From Desulfovirgula sp. (GTDB taxonomy: Bacteria > Bacillota > Desulfotomaculia > Desulfotomaculales > Desulfocucumaceae), in the NCBI GenBank assembly GCA_020725625.1, contig DYET01000202.1, forward strand, positions 1-35,084: a stretch of DNA of 35,084 bases. Reading direction: 5' to 3'. Positions 16,551 to 25,314 of the stretch are shown here, one piece after another; position 1 is the stretch's first letter, and each line of letters starts with the position of its first letter. The notes below the pieces were generated by a model. The model saw nothing but the letters and a program-made list of their open reading frames with translations, did no database searches and was not told the origin of the DNA. The position numbers and the translations under genes are program-made.

Positions 16551-18635
16551 GTGTCAATGACGGTCCGCAACATAATGGTCAAGGTGGACGAGTGCCTTCC
16601 GGCCGGGGCCACCCTGGCCGACGCCCGGCGCTACTGGAAAAAGTACGGCGTGGGCGCCGCTCCCCTGCTCAATTCCCAAAACGAAATCATTGCCTTGATT
16701 TTGAGGGAAGAAACACTGGAGTTGTTGTCAGAAGATTTAGATATCGATTCGCCCGCCGTTGAGTACGCCCACTTCAACCCTGAATGCGTCCCGCCGGAAG
16801 CCGCTGTCGAAAAGGTATGGCCCCTGTCTTCCGCCTGGGCCGTGGTGGTAAACGGAAAAGGCGCGGTTTTGGGGCTCCTGTCGGTGCAGGCGCTGGACAA
16901 GGCCTATGCCTTCATCGCGGACCGCAGGCTGAAAGAACTCGACGCCGTGATCAGCTGCGCCCATAACGGGATTGTGGCCATCGACGCCGACGGAAAAATA
17001 ACCCTTTTCAACCCGGCCGCGGAGCGAATCTCCAAGGTAAGCAGGCGTAAGGCGATGGGCAACTACTACAACGACGTCCTGGCTCCCTCCGGCCTGATGG
17101 ACGTCATAAACACCGGCCAGACGCAATTGAGCGTCAACTACAAGCTCGGGAAAAGAAAATATATCACCAACCGCAGTCCAATCATCCAGGGAGGCAGGGT
17201 GGTAGGGGCGGTGGGGATCTTTCAGGACGTGTCGGAAATAGAGTCTATTTCCGAGGAATTGTCCACCGTCAAAAGGCTGAACGGCGAACTGATGACCATA
17301 CTCGATTCGTCTTACGACGGCATACTGATTTGCGACCGGGAAGGAAAGATTTTGCGTTACAACCAGGCATTCCTGAGAATAACGGGCTTCCGGCCGGCCG
17401 AATTCTCGACCCGGGCGGTGCATCACCTGTTTGAGAACAATATGTTGGGCGAGGTCCTGCGGAACAAGAAGTCCACCTCCTTTATCGAAAAAAGGAAAAA
17501 CGACCTCAACGAACTGCTGGTAACCTGTACCCCGGTTTTGGACGAGGACCTCAACGTGGAGCGGATCGTCATAAACGTCAGGGACATCACCGAACTTACC
17601 CGGCTGAAGCTGGAACTGGAGAAAACGAAGGAACTGTCCTGGCGCTACCACCTTGAACTGTCGGAACTGAGGGCCCAGCTCAAGGGGACCGGTGACCTGG
17701 TGGTAAACTCGGCGTCCATGACCAAGGTTCTGGACCTGGTGTTAAGGGTCGCCAAGGTGGATTCTACGGTACTTATTCTCGGCGAGTCGGGGGTGGGCAA
17801 GGAGGTCATCGCCCGTGCCATCCACAACAACAGTTCCCGCTGCAACAACCCCTTCATCAAGATAAACTGCGGGTCCATTCCGGAGTCGCTTTTGGAATCG
17901 GAACTGTTCGGCTACGAGGCCGGGGCCTTCACGGGCGCCGGAAAGCACGGCAAGCCCGGCCTGTTTGAGCTGGCCGACAAGGGCACGCTGCTGCTGGACG
18001 AGATAGGAGACCTGCCCCTGGGGCTGCAGGTAAAGCTTTTAAGGGTGTTGCAGGAGAAGGAAATAATCAGGGTCGGGGGGGTCAGGCCCCGCAAAATCGA
18101 TGTGCGCTTTCTGGCCGCCACCAACGTTGATCTGGCCAAAAGAGTCAGGGAAAAGGCTTTCCGGAAAGACCTGTTTTTCCGGCTGAACGTGGTGCCCATC
18201 AACATCCCGCCCCTGAGGGAGCGGCGGGAGGATATAATTCCGCTGGTGCACAAGTTCCAGAAGAAATTCGAACAGCAGTACGGCATAAAAAAGCAGTTGA
18301 GCGTTGAGGCGCTGGACAGACTGCTGCAGTACGAGTGGCCGGGAAATGTACGGGAACTGGAAAACATTGTCGAATTTCTTTACGTCACGGTGGGCGGTCC
18401 GGTGATCAAGCTGGAGGACCTGCCCTGGCAGGTGAGGGAATGGAATACGGAAACGCAGGAGGTGGTGTCGGTCAACGGCATAGTCCCGCTCAAGAAGGCG
18501 GTCAGCGAACTGGAGAAAATGCTTATTCAGAGGGCCATGAAGCAGTACAAAAGCACCAAAAAGGTGGCCTCCCTGCTGAAGGTGGACCAGTCCACCATAA
18601 TCAGAAAACTTCAGCGGATTAACAGAGGGGAATGA
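16551..18635 (+). CDS. Sigma-54-dependent transcriptional activator with CBS, two PAS, AAA+ and Fis-type HTH domains
   Basis: A 694-residue enhancer-binding protein. A CBS-type ligand-binding region (about 1-120) is followed by two PAS domains (about 130-240 and 250-360), a coiled linker, and the AAA+ motor with Walker A GESGVGKE from residue 411, the sigma-54-contacting GAFTGA loop at 458-463 and Walker B around D483 (LLLDEIGD). The C-terminus is a Fis/TyrR-like helix-turn-helix (KKVASLLKVDQSTIIRKLQRI). There is no receiver domain, so it senses a small ligand or redox state directly rather than through a kinase. The start is GTG 16551 after a G-rich ribosome site; ATG 16557 is an alternative. 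It very likely drives the -24/-12 promoters at 15204 and 18803. Confidence 0.95.
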   Translation: MSMTVRNIMVKVDECLPAGATLADARRYWKKYGVGAAPLLNSQNEIIALILREETLELLSEDLDIDSPAVEYAHFNPECVPPEAAVEKVWPLSSAWAVVVNGKGAVLGLLSVQALDKAYAFIADRRLKELDAVISCAHNGIVAIDADGKITLFNPAAERISKVSRRKAMGNYYNDVLAPSGLMDVINTGQTQLSVNYKLGKRKYITNRSPIIQGGRVVGAVGIFQDVSEIESISEELSTVKRLNGELMTILDSSYDGILICDREGKILRYNQAFLRITGFRPAEFSTRAVHHLFENNMLGEVLRNKKSTSFIEKRKNDLNELLVTCTPVLDEDLNVERIVINVRDITELTRLKLELEKTKELSWRYHLELSELRAQLKGTGDLVVNSASMTKVLDLVLRVAKVDSTVLILGESGVGKEVIARAIHNNSSRCNNPFIKINCGSIPESLLESELFGYEAGAFTGAGKHGKPGLFELADKGTLLLDEIGDLPLGLQVKLLRVLQEKEIIRVGGVRPRKIDVRFLAATNVDLAKRVREKAFRKDLFFRLNVVPINIPPLRERREDIIPLVHKFQKKFEQQYGIKKQLSVEALDRLLQYEWPGNVRELENIVEFLYVTVGGPVIKLEDLPWQVREWNTETQEVVSVNGIVPLKKAVSELEKMLIQRAMKQYKSTKKVASLLKVDQSTIIRKLQRINRGE

Positions 18636-18645
18636 TCCTGCCCTA

Positions 18646-18677
18646 TGCATAAATGCATAAACCTATGCAATATTGCA
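18646..18677. promoter_or_regulatory. Paired upstream activator sites (TGCA-N4-TGCA, twice)
   Basis: TGCATAAATGCA (18646-18657) and the perfect palindrome TGCAATATTGCA (18666-18677) lie exactly 20 bases apart start to start, near two helical turns. They are about 125-155 bases upstream of the -24/-12 promoter at 18803 and share their form with the site at 16512. This is the expected layout for enhancer sites bound by the activator encoded just upstream. Confidence 0.7.
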
Positions 18678-18726
18678 GTCAATTGTCTATATTGTAACAA
18701 TTCTTAATATACAATAAAATGTTTTG

Positions 18727-18757
18727 ACCATGCCCCCGATGGTGGGGTTTTTTGTTT
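18727..18757 (+). terminator. Probable intrinsic terminator of the activator gene
   Basis: CCCC (18734-18737) can pair with GGGG (18744-18747), or ACCAT with ATGGT at 18727-18743. A TTTTTTGTTTT tract follows. The stem is short but GC-rich. It separates the activator transcript from the sigma-54 promoter 46 bases downstream. Confidence 0.6.
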
Positions 18758-18802
18758 TACGGGCGGTATGGGACCCGGCCCGGCCGCGGCCTGCCCCGGA
18801 GG

Positions 18803-18818
18803 TGGCACGAGTTTTGTA
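18803..18818 (+). promoter_or_regulatory. Sigma-54 (-24/-12) promoter of the module B operon
   Basis: TGGCACG-AGTT-TTGTA. The -24 element is perfect; the -12 element has GT in place of GC, at the correct spacing. It sits in non-coding DNA about 45 bases before the SDR start. It is the only strong promoter I can see ahead of the long operon that runs to the right edge. Confidence 0.75.
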
Positions 18819-18863
18819 AGTTCAATGGTTACCGTCCCATTTTTTACGGAAGGGTGCCGGCGG

Positions 18864-19616
18864 ATGAACTTGAAAGACAGAGTTGCCATTGTCACCGGAT
18901 CGGGGAGCGGGATCGGCAGGGAGATCGTTTCCATGCTGGCCGAGCGCGGGGCCAGGTCGGTGGTGTTTGACATAGACGGCGACGCAGCCGCCTCGGTGGC
19001 GGATAAAATTCGGCGGCTGGGCGGGGAGGCTATGGCTGTCTGCGGAGATGTGACGGCTTGGAGCGATGTTCAGCTCATGGCCCTGAAAGCGGTTGAAAAA
19101 TACGGGCGGATCGACATACTGGTGAACAATGCCGGGGTGCTGCGGGACAACCTGATCTTGAACATGCCCGAAGAGGATTTCGACTACGTCATCAACGTGA
19201 ACCTAAAAGGGTGCTGGCTGGCCTCCAAGGCCGTGCTCAGGCACATGAAAGACCAGCAGTACGGCCGCGTCGTGAACATCTCCTGCAGGGCCTGGCTGGG
19301 CAGCGCGGGCCAGAGCAACTACGCGGCCTCCAAGGGAGGGGTGGTGAGCCTGACCAGGAGCCTGGCCCTGGAATTTTCCAGGTACAACATCACGGTCAAC
19401 TGCATTGCCCCGGGCCTGATCGATACCTCCATGATCCGGAGCCTGAGGCAGGATGTCCAGGAGGATTTAATCCGTTCCCAAATCTCGCCCATCATCGGCC
19501 AGCCGTACGACGTCGCCTACCTGGCCCTGTACCTGGTTTCCGACGAGGCCCGCTACATAACCGGCCAGGTCATCCACGTTGACGGGGGTAAAAGCCTGGG
19601 GGCAAGAAACATTTGA
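18864..19616 (+). CDS. Short-chain dehydrogenase/reductase (FabG-like 3-hydroxyacyl-CoA dehydrogenase)
   Basis: A 250-residue classical SDR. It has the cofactor loop TGSGSGIG, NNAG, catalytic S140 (NISC), Y153 and K157 (YAASK), and the C-terminal ITGQVIHVDGG. This is the pattern of 3-oxoacyl reductases, which in catabolic operons often run as (R)-3-hydroxyacyl-CoA dehydrogenases. That would fit the (R)-specific MaoC hydratase downstream. ATG 18864 follows GGAAGGGTG; the 32-codon upstream extension would begin before the sigma-54 promoter and is discarded. First gene of the module B operon. Confidence 0.92.
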   Translation: MNLKDRVAIVTGSGSGIGREIVSMLAERGARSVVFDIDGDAAASVADKIRRLGGEAMAVCGDVTAWSDVQLMALKAVEKYGRIDILVNNAGVLRDNLILNMPEEDFDYVINVNLKGCWLASKAVLRHMKDQQYGRVVNISCRAWLGSAGQSNYAASKGGVVSLTRSLALEFSRYNITVNCIAPGLIDTSMIRSLRQDVQEDLIRSQISPIIGQPYDVAYLALYLVSDEARYITGQVIHVDGGKSLGARNI

Positions 19617-19672
19617 GCCGGCAGAAAACCGCGCCCCTGCTCCGGCGCCGGGCGTGGGGATAAGGAAAGGGG

Positions 19673-21091
19673 TTGTTGATCTTGGCGGGGATTACTTCTT
19701 ACGGAGCCTACATACCGCTTTTCAGGCTGGGGGAGGGGACTGCGGGCTGGAGCGGGGGACTTGAAAGGGCCGTGGCCGGCTTTGACGAGGACAGCATCAC
19801 CATGGCGGCGGCGGCGGCCGTGGACTGCCTGCGGGGGGCGGACCGGAAGGAGGTCGACGGCCTCTACTTCGCAACTACCACCGCCCCTTACCTGGAAAAA
19901 CAGGGGGCCGCGGTGATTGCCGAGGCCGCCGACCTGCGCAGCGATATTTTTACTGTTGATTTCGCCAACTCCCTGAGGTCTGGGACGGCGGCCCTAAAGG
20001 CTGCCCTGGACGCGGTCCGGGCGGGGTCGGCCGGGAATGTCCTGGTAGCCGCGGCCGATCTGCGCATTCCCCAGCCCCGGTCTGAGTTTGAGCCGTTGTT
20101 CGGCGACGGCGCCGCCGCCGTCATGGTGGGCAGCGAAAATGTGATTGCCGAAATCGAGTGGACTTATTCCCTGACCCATGAAATACATGATCTCTGGAGG
20201 CCCGCCGGGGAGGTCTTTGTCCGCTCCTCGGAAGACCGCTTTGCCACCGACGAGGGCTATTCGGAAGTGATCCCCCGGGCCGTGGCCGGGTTGATGGAAA
20301 GGAGCGGCCTGAAGCAGGACGATTTCGCCTGCCTGGTCCTGTACGGCCAGGACGCCAGGAAGCACAGGCAAATGGCCGCCCGGCTGGGCTTCGGCGCCGG
20401 GACCCGGGTGCAGGACCCGCTGTTCAACAAGGTGGGCAATACCGGGGCGGCCTCGGTCCTGATGACGCTGGCGGCCGCCCTGGAGGAGTCCCGGCCGGGG
20501 GACAGAATCCTTCTGGCCGGCTACGGCGACGGGGCGGACGCCTTTGCCCTGAGGGTGACCGGGGAAATAGAAAAAATCGGGGTGAGAAGAGGAGTCAGGG
20601 GCCATTTAAAATCCAAAAAAATAATCGGTGACTATTTGACTTACGCCAAGTGGAGAGGCCTGATCGATATCGCTCCCCCGGTCCGCCGGCCACCGCTTGA
20701 TCCCCCTTCGCCGGCGGCCCTCCACCGGGAGCGGGACCAGAACATCCGCCTCTACGGGGTGAAGTGCAACAAGTGCGGCTGCCTGCAGTATCCTCCCCAG
20801 AGGGTGTGTACCAGGTGCCAGGCCAGGGACGATTTCACGCCGGTCAGGTTTTCGGACCGGAGGGCGACTCTCTTTACTTACTCCATGGACTACCTGGGGC
20901 CGACCCCGGATCCGCCGCTGGTGGTATGCTTCATCGACTTTGAGGGCGGGGGGAGAATGGCCTGCACGATGACCGACCGTGACGTGGCCGAGGTGAAGGT
21001 AGGGATGCCGCTGGAGATGAGCTTCAGGAGGCTGCACACGGTGGCCGGCATCCACAATTATTACTGGAAATGCATTCCGTCAAGAGACTAG
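19673..21091 (+). CDS. HMG-CoA-synthase-like (thiolase fold) protein fused to a DUF35 zinc-ribbon/OB domain
   Basis: 472 residues. The N-terminal ~330 have the 3-hydroxy-3-methylglutaryl-CoA synthase fold (ITSYGAYIP start, FGDGAAAVMVG, NKVGNTGAAS). The C-terminal ~130 are a DUF35 domain with a zinc ribbon (CNKCGCLQYPPQRVCTRC) and an OB-fold. By motif alignment the catalytic Cys of HMG-CoA synthase is absent (FANSLRSGTAAL in place of FAC-AGTAAL), and the active-site His region reads YGQD in place of FHQP. It is therefore probably not a synthase. Non-catalytic partners of this kind bridge thiolases in archaeal thiolase complexes, and a thiolase gene follows directly. Start TTG 19673 follows AAGGAAAGG. 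Confidence 0.85.
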   Translation: MLILAGITSYGAYIPLFRLGEGTAGWSGGLERAVAGFDEDSITMAAAAAVDCLRGADRKEVDGLYFATTTAPYLEKQGAAVIAEAADLRSDIFTVDFANSLRSGTAALKAALDAVRAGSAGNVLVAAADLRIPQPRSEFEPLFGDGAAAVMVGSENVIAEIEWTYSLTHEIHDLWRPAGEVFVRSSEDRFATDEGYSEVIPRAVAGLMERSGLKQDDFACLVLYGQDARKHRQMAARLGFGAGTRVQDPLFNKVGNTGAASVLMTLAAALEESRPGDRILLAGYGDGADAFALRVTGEIEKIGVRRGVRGHLKSKKIIGDYLTYAKWRGLIDIAPPVRRPPLDPPSPAALHRERDQNIRLYGVKCNKCGCLQYPPQRVCTRCQARDDFTPVRFSDRRATLFTYSMDYLGPTPDPPLVVCFIDFEGGGRMACTMTDRDVAEVKVGMPLEMSFRRLHTVAGIHNYYWKCIPSRD

Positions 21092-21108
21092 GAAAGGAGA
21101 TGCGTTCT

Positions 21109-22296
21109 ATGCCGGGGATAAGAGACCGGGTGGCGGTGGTCGGCATGGGCTGCACCAGGTTCGGGGAGCACTGGCACAAAAGCGCCGAGGACTTAATGGT
21201 GGAGGCCGCCTACGAAGCTTACCGGGACGCGGGCATCGGGCCCGGAGACATTCAGGCGGCCTGGCTGGGCTTCAATTACGCCTTCGGCACCGCCCGGGGA
21301 ACAATGTTGTCCCACGCCTTAAAGCTCGATTACATTCCCGTCACCAGGGTTGAAAACGCCTGCTGCACCGCCACCGACGCCTTCAGGAACGCCTGCTACG
21401 CGGTGGCCGCCGGTATATATGACCTGGTGCTGGTGCTGGGCGTGGAGAAGCTGAAGGATGCCGGGGTGTCCGGCCTGCCGGTTTCCTACGCGCCGATCTG
21501 GGGGTCCCGCGTGGAGCCGCCGGCACCCGCCCCCGTTCAGTTTGCCATGGCCGCAACGAGGTATTTTCACCATTACGGCCTCAGCTATGAAGAGGGAAAA
21601 AGGACGCTGGCCAAGATTGCAGTGAAAAATCACCGCAACGGGTCGCTCAACCCCAAGGCCCACTTTCAGAAGGAGATTACCGTGGAACAGGTAATCAAGG
21701 CGCCCATCGTCGCCTCTCCCCTGGGGCTCTTCGACTGCTGCGGGGTCAGCGACGGGGCGGCGGCGGCCGTCATCACCACCCCTGAAAGGGCGAAAATGAT
21801 GCGGGACGACTATATCCTGGTGAAGGGACTGGGATTAAGCTGCGGGTCGAAGCAGGCCGTTTTGCAGGACGACTACGATATGGTCCATTTCGAGGAGACG
21901 GTTGCCGCCGCCGGAACGGCCTACCAGGAAGCCGGAATTAAAAACCCGCGGGAGGAAATCGACCTGGCCGTGGTCCACGACTGCTTTACCATAACCGAGC
22001 TTTTGATATACGAGGACCTCGGCTTCAGCCCCCGGGGCCGGGCGAAGGAGGACATAGACTCGGGCTTTTTTGAACTGGACGGGGGGCTGCCGGTCAACAC
22101 CGACGGCGGCCTGAAGTGCTTCGGCCATCCGGTGGGGGCCAGCGGGCTGCGGATGATTTACGAAGTTTACAAGCAGCTTCAGGGAAAGGCCGGGGCCCGC
22201 CAGGTGAAAAAGGCAAATATCGGCCTGACTCACAACCTGGGCGGCTGGCCGGGGCATTTTACCTGTGCCGTGGCCATATTCGGACGGAGGGAGTGA
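21109..22296 (+). CDS. SCP-x type thiolase (acetyl-CoA acyltransferase-like), catalytic Cys present
   Basis: A 395-residue thiolase of the sterol-carrier-protein-x group, which cleaves a 3-ketoacyl-CoA with CoA. The nucleophile C85 lies in VENACCTATDAF. The later motifs HDCFTITELL and GGLKCFGHPVGASG supply the active-site His residues. ATG 21109 is ten bases after AAGGAG; earlier in-frame ATGs lie inside the previous gene or touch the ribosome site. Thiolases of this group usually need a DUF35 partner, and the preceding HMGS-DUF35 fusion can serve. It is the best candidate for the real thiolytic step of this operon. Confidence 0.92.
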   Translation: MPGIRDRVAVVGMGCTRFGEHWHKSAEDLMVEAAYEAYRDAGIGPGDIQAAWLGFNYAFGTARGTMLSHALKLDYIPVTRVENACCTATDAFRNACYAVAAGIYDLVLVLGVEKLKDAGVSGLPVSYAPIWGSRVEPPAPAPVQFAMAATRYFHHYGLSYEEGKRTLAKIAVKNHRNGSLNPKAHFQKEITVEQVIKAPIVASPLGLFDCCGVSDGAAAAVITTPERAKMMRDDYILVKGLGLSCGSKQAVLQDDYDMVHFEETVAAAGTAYQEAGIKNPREEIDLAVVHDCFTITELLIYEDLGFSPRGRAKEDIDSGFFELDGGLPVNTDGGLKCFGHPVGASGLRMIYEVYKQLQGKAGARQVKKANIGLTHNLGGWPGHFTCAVAIFGRRE

Positions 22297-22304
22297 TTTT
22301 TAGC

Positions 22305-23186
22305 GTGAGGCCGGTTGAAAGGATCTGCGTGGTGGGGGCGGGCAACATGGGTCACCAGATTGCGCTCAGCGCCGCCCTGGCCGGCTACAGGGTGAAGTGC
22401 ACCGACGTGAGCCGGGAAGTACTGGAAAGGGCTGATCAGTTTGCCGACAGCTACCTGGCCGACCGGGTGGCCAGGGGGAAGCTGGCGGAAGAAGCGGCCA
22501 GGTCCGCCAGGGCAAACATCCTGTTTACCCGGGACCTGAATGAGGCCGCAGGCGACGCCGACCTGGTCATCGAGGCCGTGCTTGAGAACCTGGAATTGAA
22601 AATCCAGATCTTCAGGCAGCTGGATGAAATATGCCCGCCCCACGCCATTCTGGCCACCAACAGCTCATATATCGTCAGTTCCAGAATAGCCGGCGCCACC
22701 GGGCGGCCGGAGAAGGTGTGCAACATGCACTTTTTCAACCCGGCCCTGGTCATGAAGCTGGTGGAGGTGGTCAAGGGCCCGCACACGGCCGGGGAAACGG
22801 CCGAAGCGGTCAGGGCGGTGGCCGAAAAAATGGGCAAAATCCCGGTGGTCCTGCAAAAGGAGATTTACGGCTTTCTGGTTAACCGCATCGTCTCGGCGGT
22901 CCGGAGGGAGGCGCTGTACCTCCTGGACATGGGCATCGCCTCCCACGAGGACATAGACTCCGCCGTGGTCCACGCCCTGGGTCACCCCATGGGGCCTTTC
23001 CGGCTGCTGGACCTGGTGGGAATCGACCTGGCCTACGACATCAGCATGGGCCTCTACCGGGAAACCGGGGATCCCGCCGACAAGCCCTCCCCCGCGCTGG
23101 TGGAGCGGTACGTGAGGGGCGAGTGGGGCAAGAAGAAGGGGAAGGGGTTTTACGACTACCGGGCCCCGGATCGGCCGGCGGGGTAG
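22305..23186 (+). CDS. 3-hydroxyacyl-CoA dehydrogenase (Hbd/PaaH type)
   Basis: 293 residues, the length of stand-alone (S)-3-hydroxyacyl-CoA dehydrogenases. It has the Rossmann GAGNMGHQIA loop, the catalytic His and its neighbours in MHFFNPALVMKLVEVV, NRIVSAVRREALYLL and the C-terminal LGHPMGPFRLLDLVGIDLA. It oxidises a 3-hydroxyacyl-CoA with NAD+. GTG 22305 has GGAGG/GGGAG upstream at 11-14 bases. GTG 22293, overlapping the thiolase stop, is an alternative adding four residues. An (S)-type enzyme beside an SDR implies two stereochemical routes or two different substrates in the operon. Confidence 0.93.
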   Translation: MRPVERICVVGAGNMGHQIALSAALAGYRVKCTDVSREVLERADQFADSYLADRVARGKLAEEAARSARANILFTRDLNEAAGDADLVIEAVLENLELKIQIFRQLDEICPPHAILATNSSYIVSSRIAGATGRPEKVCNMHFFNPALVMKLVEVVKGPHTAGETAEAVRAVAEKMGKIPVVLQKEIYGFLVNRIVSAVRREALYLLDMGIASHEDIDSAVVHALGHPMGPFRLLDLVGIDLAYDISMGLYRETGDPADKPSPALVERYVRGEWGKKKGKGFYDYRAPDRPAG

Positions 23187-23232
23187 TCCCGGGGGCCGGG
23201 ACGGAACAATATCGCGGGAGGAAGCAGGCAAG

Positions 23233-23676
23233 ATGATCAGCAAATACTACGACGACCTGGAAATTGGGGAAAAAACCAGGACCCGCGCCCGGACGATAAC
23301 CGAAACCGACATCGTTATGTTTTCCGCCCTGAGCGGCGACTGGTACCCGCTGCACACCGACTCGGAGTACGCCTCGGGAACCCGGTTCGGGCGGCGCATC
23401 GCCCACGGCATGCTGGTCCTGACCGTGGCCTCGGGCCTGGTGAACATCAACCCGGGTATTCTGGTCGCCTTTTACGGCATCGAGAAGGTGAGGTTTACCG
23501 CGCCGGTGTTTATAGGCGACACCCTGCACGTGGAAACCGAGGTCGTGGAAAAAGAGGACCGGGGGCCGTCCCAGGGGGTGGTAACCTTCAGGCAGGACAT
23601 TGTCAACCAGCGGGGGGAAACGGTCTGCGTCGCGGTTAAAAAGGCCCTGATCAAAAAAGGGAACCAGCCGGATTAG
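23233..23676 (+). CDS. MaoC-like hot-dog enoyl-CoA hydratase
   Basis: A 147-residue single hot-dog domain with the (R)-specific hydratase signature GDWYPLHTD, giving catalytic D36 and H41, followed by the family segment RFGRRIAHGMLV. It hydrates a trans-2-enoyl-CoA to the (R)-3-hydroxyacyl-CoA, or the reverse. ATG 23233 follows GGGAGGAAG. An 87-base gap downstream is more AT-rich and holds two CATGCA copies 19 bases apart (noted but not called). Confidence 0.9.
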   Translation: MISKYYDDLEIGEKTRTRARTITETDIVMFSALSGDWYPLHTDSEYASGTRFGRRIAHGMLVLTVASGLVNINPGILVAFYGIEKVRFTAPVFIGDTLHVETEVVEKEDRGPSQGVVTFRQDIVNQRGETVCVAVKKALIKKGNQPD

Positions 23677-23763
23677 GATCATGATTCCAAATCCGACAAA
23701 TATCGAAATAGTCATGCAAGTCGTAAAATTACATGCAGTGCCCGGCATATGGAGGGATAATTA

Positions 23764-25299
23764 TTGGAACTCACCCTTGGCTGGATGATCAGAAGGGCGG
23801 CATGGAAGCACCCGCAGGAGACGGCGCTGGTTTGTGAGACCGGGAGGGTGACCTACGCCGATCTGGAAGAGCGTTCGAACCGCCTGGCCAATGCGCTGAA
23901 GGGGCTGGGCCTGGGCAGGAACGACAAGGTGGCCCTGCTTCTCCAGAACTGCCGCCAGTTTATCGAGGCGGTTTTCGGCATCGCCAAAACCGGCGCCGTT
24001 TGCGTCCCGCTTAATTACAGGCTGAAGGCCGGGGAACTGGAGTACATTCTCAACCACAGCGACTCCCGGGCGATCATTTACCAGGCCGATTTCGGGTCCG
24101 CCGTGGAATCCCTGCTGCCGAAAACCCCTCAGTTAAAGCACCTCCTGGCGGTGGGCGGCGGGATAAATTCCGGTCCCGGGTACGAGGACCTGCTGGCCGG
24201 ATCAACGCCCGCCGACCCTGCAGCGGAGGTGAAAGAAAACGACCTGGCCTCACTGATTTACACCGCCGGGACAACCGGATCCCCGAAAGGAGTCATGCTG
24301 ACCCACAAAAACCACCTCTGGAGCTGCGTCAACTCAATGCTCCGGGAAGGGGACTACCGGCGGGAACTGAATGTGATCACCCCGATACCCGTTTTTCACG
24401 TGGCCGGGTTCCAGAGGTGTTTAATCACCCTGTACCTGGGGGGAAAGAACACGCTGGTAAGGCAATTCGAACCGGGCCGCTTTTTAACCCTGGTGGAACA
24501 GGAAAAACCAACGGCCACCTTTATGGTTCCCACGCTGGTTGCAATGCTCTCGAGGTTTCCCGATCTTGAACGGTTCGACCGCAGCTCCCTGTCGTGCGTG
24601 ATGGTCGGGGCCGCACCCAGCCCGGTCAAGCTCCTTCGGGAAATCCGCAGCATCTTTCCAGGCGCCGAGGTTATTCACATCTACGGCCTGACGGAGGCGT
24701 GCGCCACGGTCAGCTATCTTCCTGCCCGGGAGTTCACGGCCAGGATGGGGAGCGTGGGGAAAGGGTACATCAATACGGAAATCAGGGTGGTCAATGAGTC
24801 GGGAGGTGATGCCGGTCCCGGGCAGGCGGGGGAAATCGCGGTCCGGGGACCCAATGTCATGGCCGGTTACTACAAGAATCCGGGGGCCACGGCCGAAGCC
24901 TTTCTTGACGGAGGCTGGGTAAGAACGGGCGACCTCGGCAGGTTTGACCGGGACGGTTACCTGTACGTGGTTGACCGCAAAAAGGACGTGATTATCAGCG
25001 GGGGCGAAAATATTTTCTGCCCGGAGGTGGAGGCGGTTCTTCTCGAATTTGAGAAAATCGCCGAGGCGGCGGTTATCGGCGTGCCCGATGAACTGTGGGG
25101 TGAAACGGTCCGGGCCGTGGTGGTTCCCAAACCCGGCGCAACTGTTACTGAGCAGGAAGTCATTGACTTTTGCGGTGCCAGGCTGGCCGGTTTCAAAAGG
25201 CCGCGGAGCGTCGTAGTTGTTGACAGCCTCCCAATGAGCGGGTCGAACAAGATTTTGAAGGGAGTACTTCGGGAAAGGTACGGGCGGCCAAAAAATTAA
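23764..25299 (+). CDS. AMP-forming acyl-CoA ligase (FadD-like)
   Basis: 511 residues of the ANL superfamily. It activates a carboxylic acid with ATP to acyl-AMP and then to acyl-CoA. It has the phosphate loop YTAGTTGSPKGVMLTHKN, the acyl-adenylate motif YGLTEACATVSY, the hinge GDLGRFDRDGYLYVVDRKKD and the C-terminal catalytic Lys in NKILKGVLRERYG, all intact. TTG 23764 lies eight bases after GGAGG. It directly precedes the TRAP binding protein, so it may activate the imported acid. Chain length and structure of the substrate are not readable. Confidence 0.93.
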   Translation: MELTLGWMIRRAAWKHPQETALVCETGRVTYADLEERSNRLANALKGLGLGRNDKVALLLQNCRQFIEAVFGIAKTGAVCVPLNYRLKAGELEYILNHSDSRAIIYQADFGSAVESLLPKTPQLKHLLAVGGGINSGPGYEDLLAGSTPADPAAEVKENDLASLIYTAGTTGSPKGVMLTHKNHLWSCVNSMLREGDYRRELNVITPIPVFHVAGFQRCLITLYLGGKNTLVRQFEPGRFLTLVEQEKPTATFMVPTLVAMLSRFPDLERFDRSSLSCVMVGAAPSPVKLLREIRSIFPGAEVIHIYGLTEACATVSYLPAREFTARMGSVGKGYINTEIRVVNESGGDAGPGQAGEIAVRGPNVMAGYYKNPGATAEAFLDGGWVRTGDLGRFDRDGYLYVVDRKKDVIISGGENIFCPEVEAVLLEFEKIAEAAVIGVPDELWGETVRAVVVPKPGATVTEQEVIDFCGARLAGFKRPRSVVVVDSLPMSGSNKILKGVLRERYGRPKN

Positions 25300-25314
25300 A
25301 AGGGGGTTTTCCTG

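Noticed and set aside
23715-23737. Two CATGCA copies before the acyl-CoA ligase
   Set aside because: The spacing does not fit TGCA-N4-TGCA, and no -24/-12 promoter follows.
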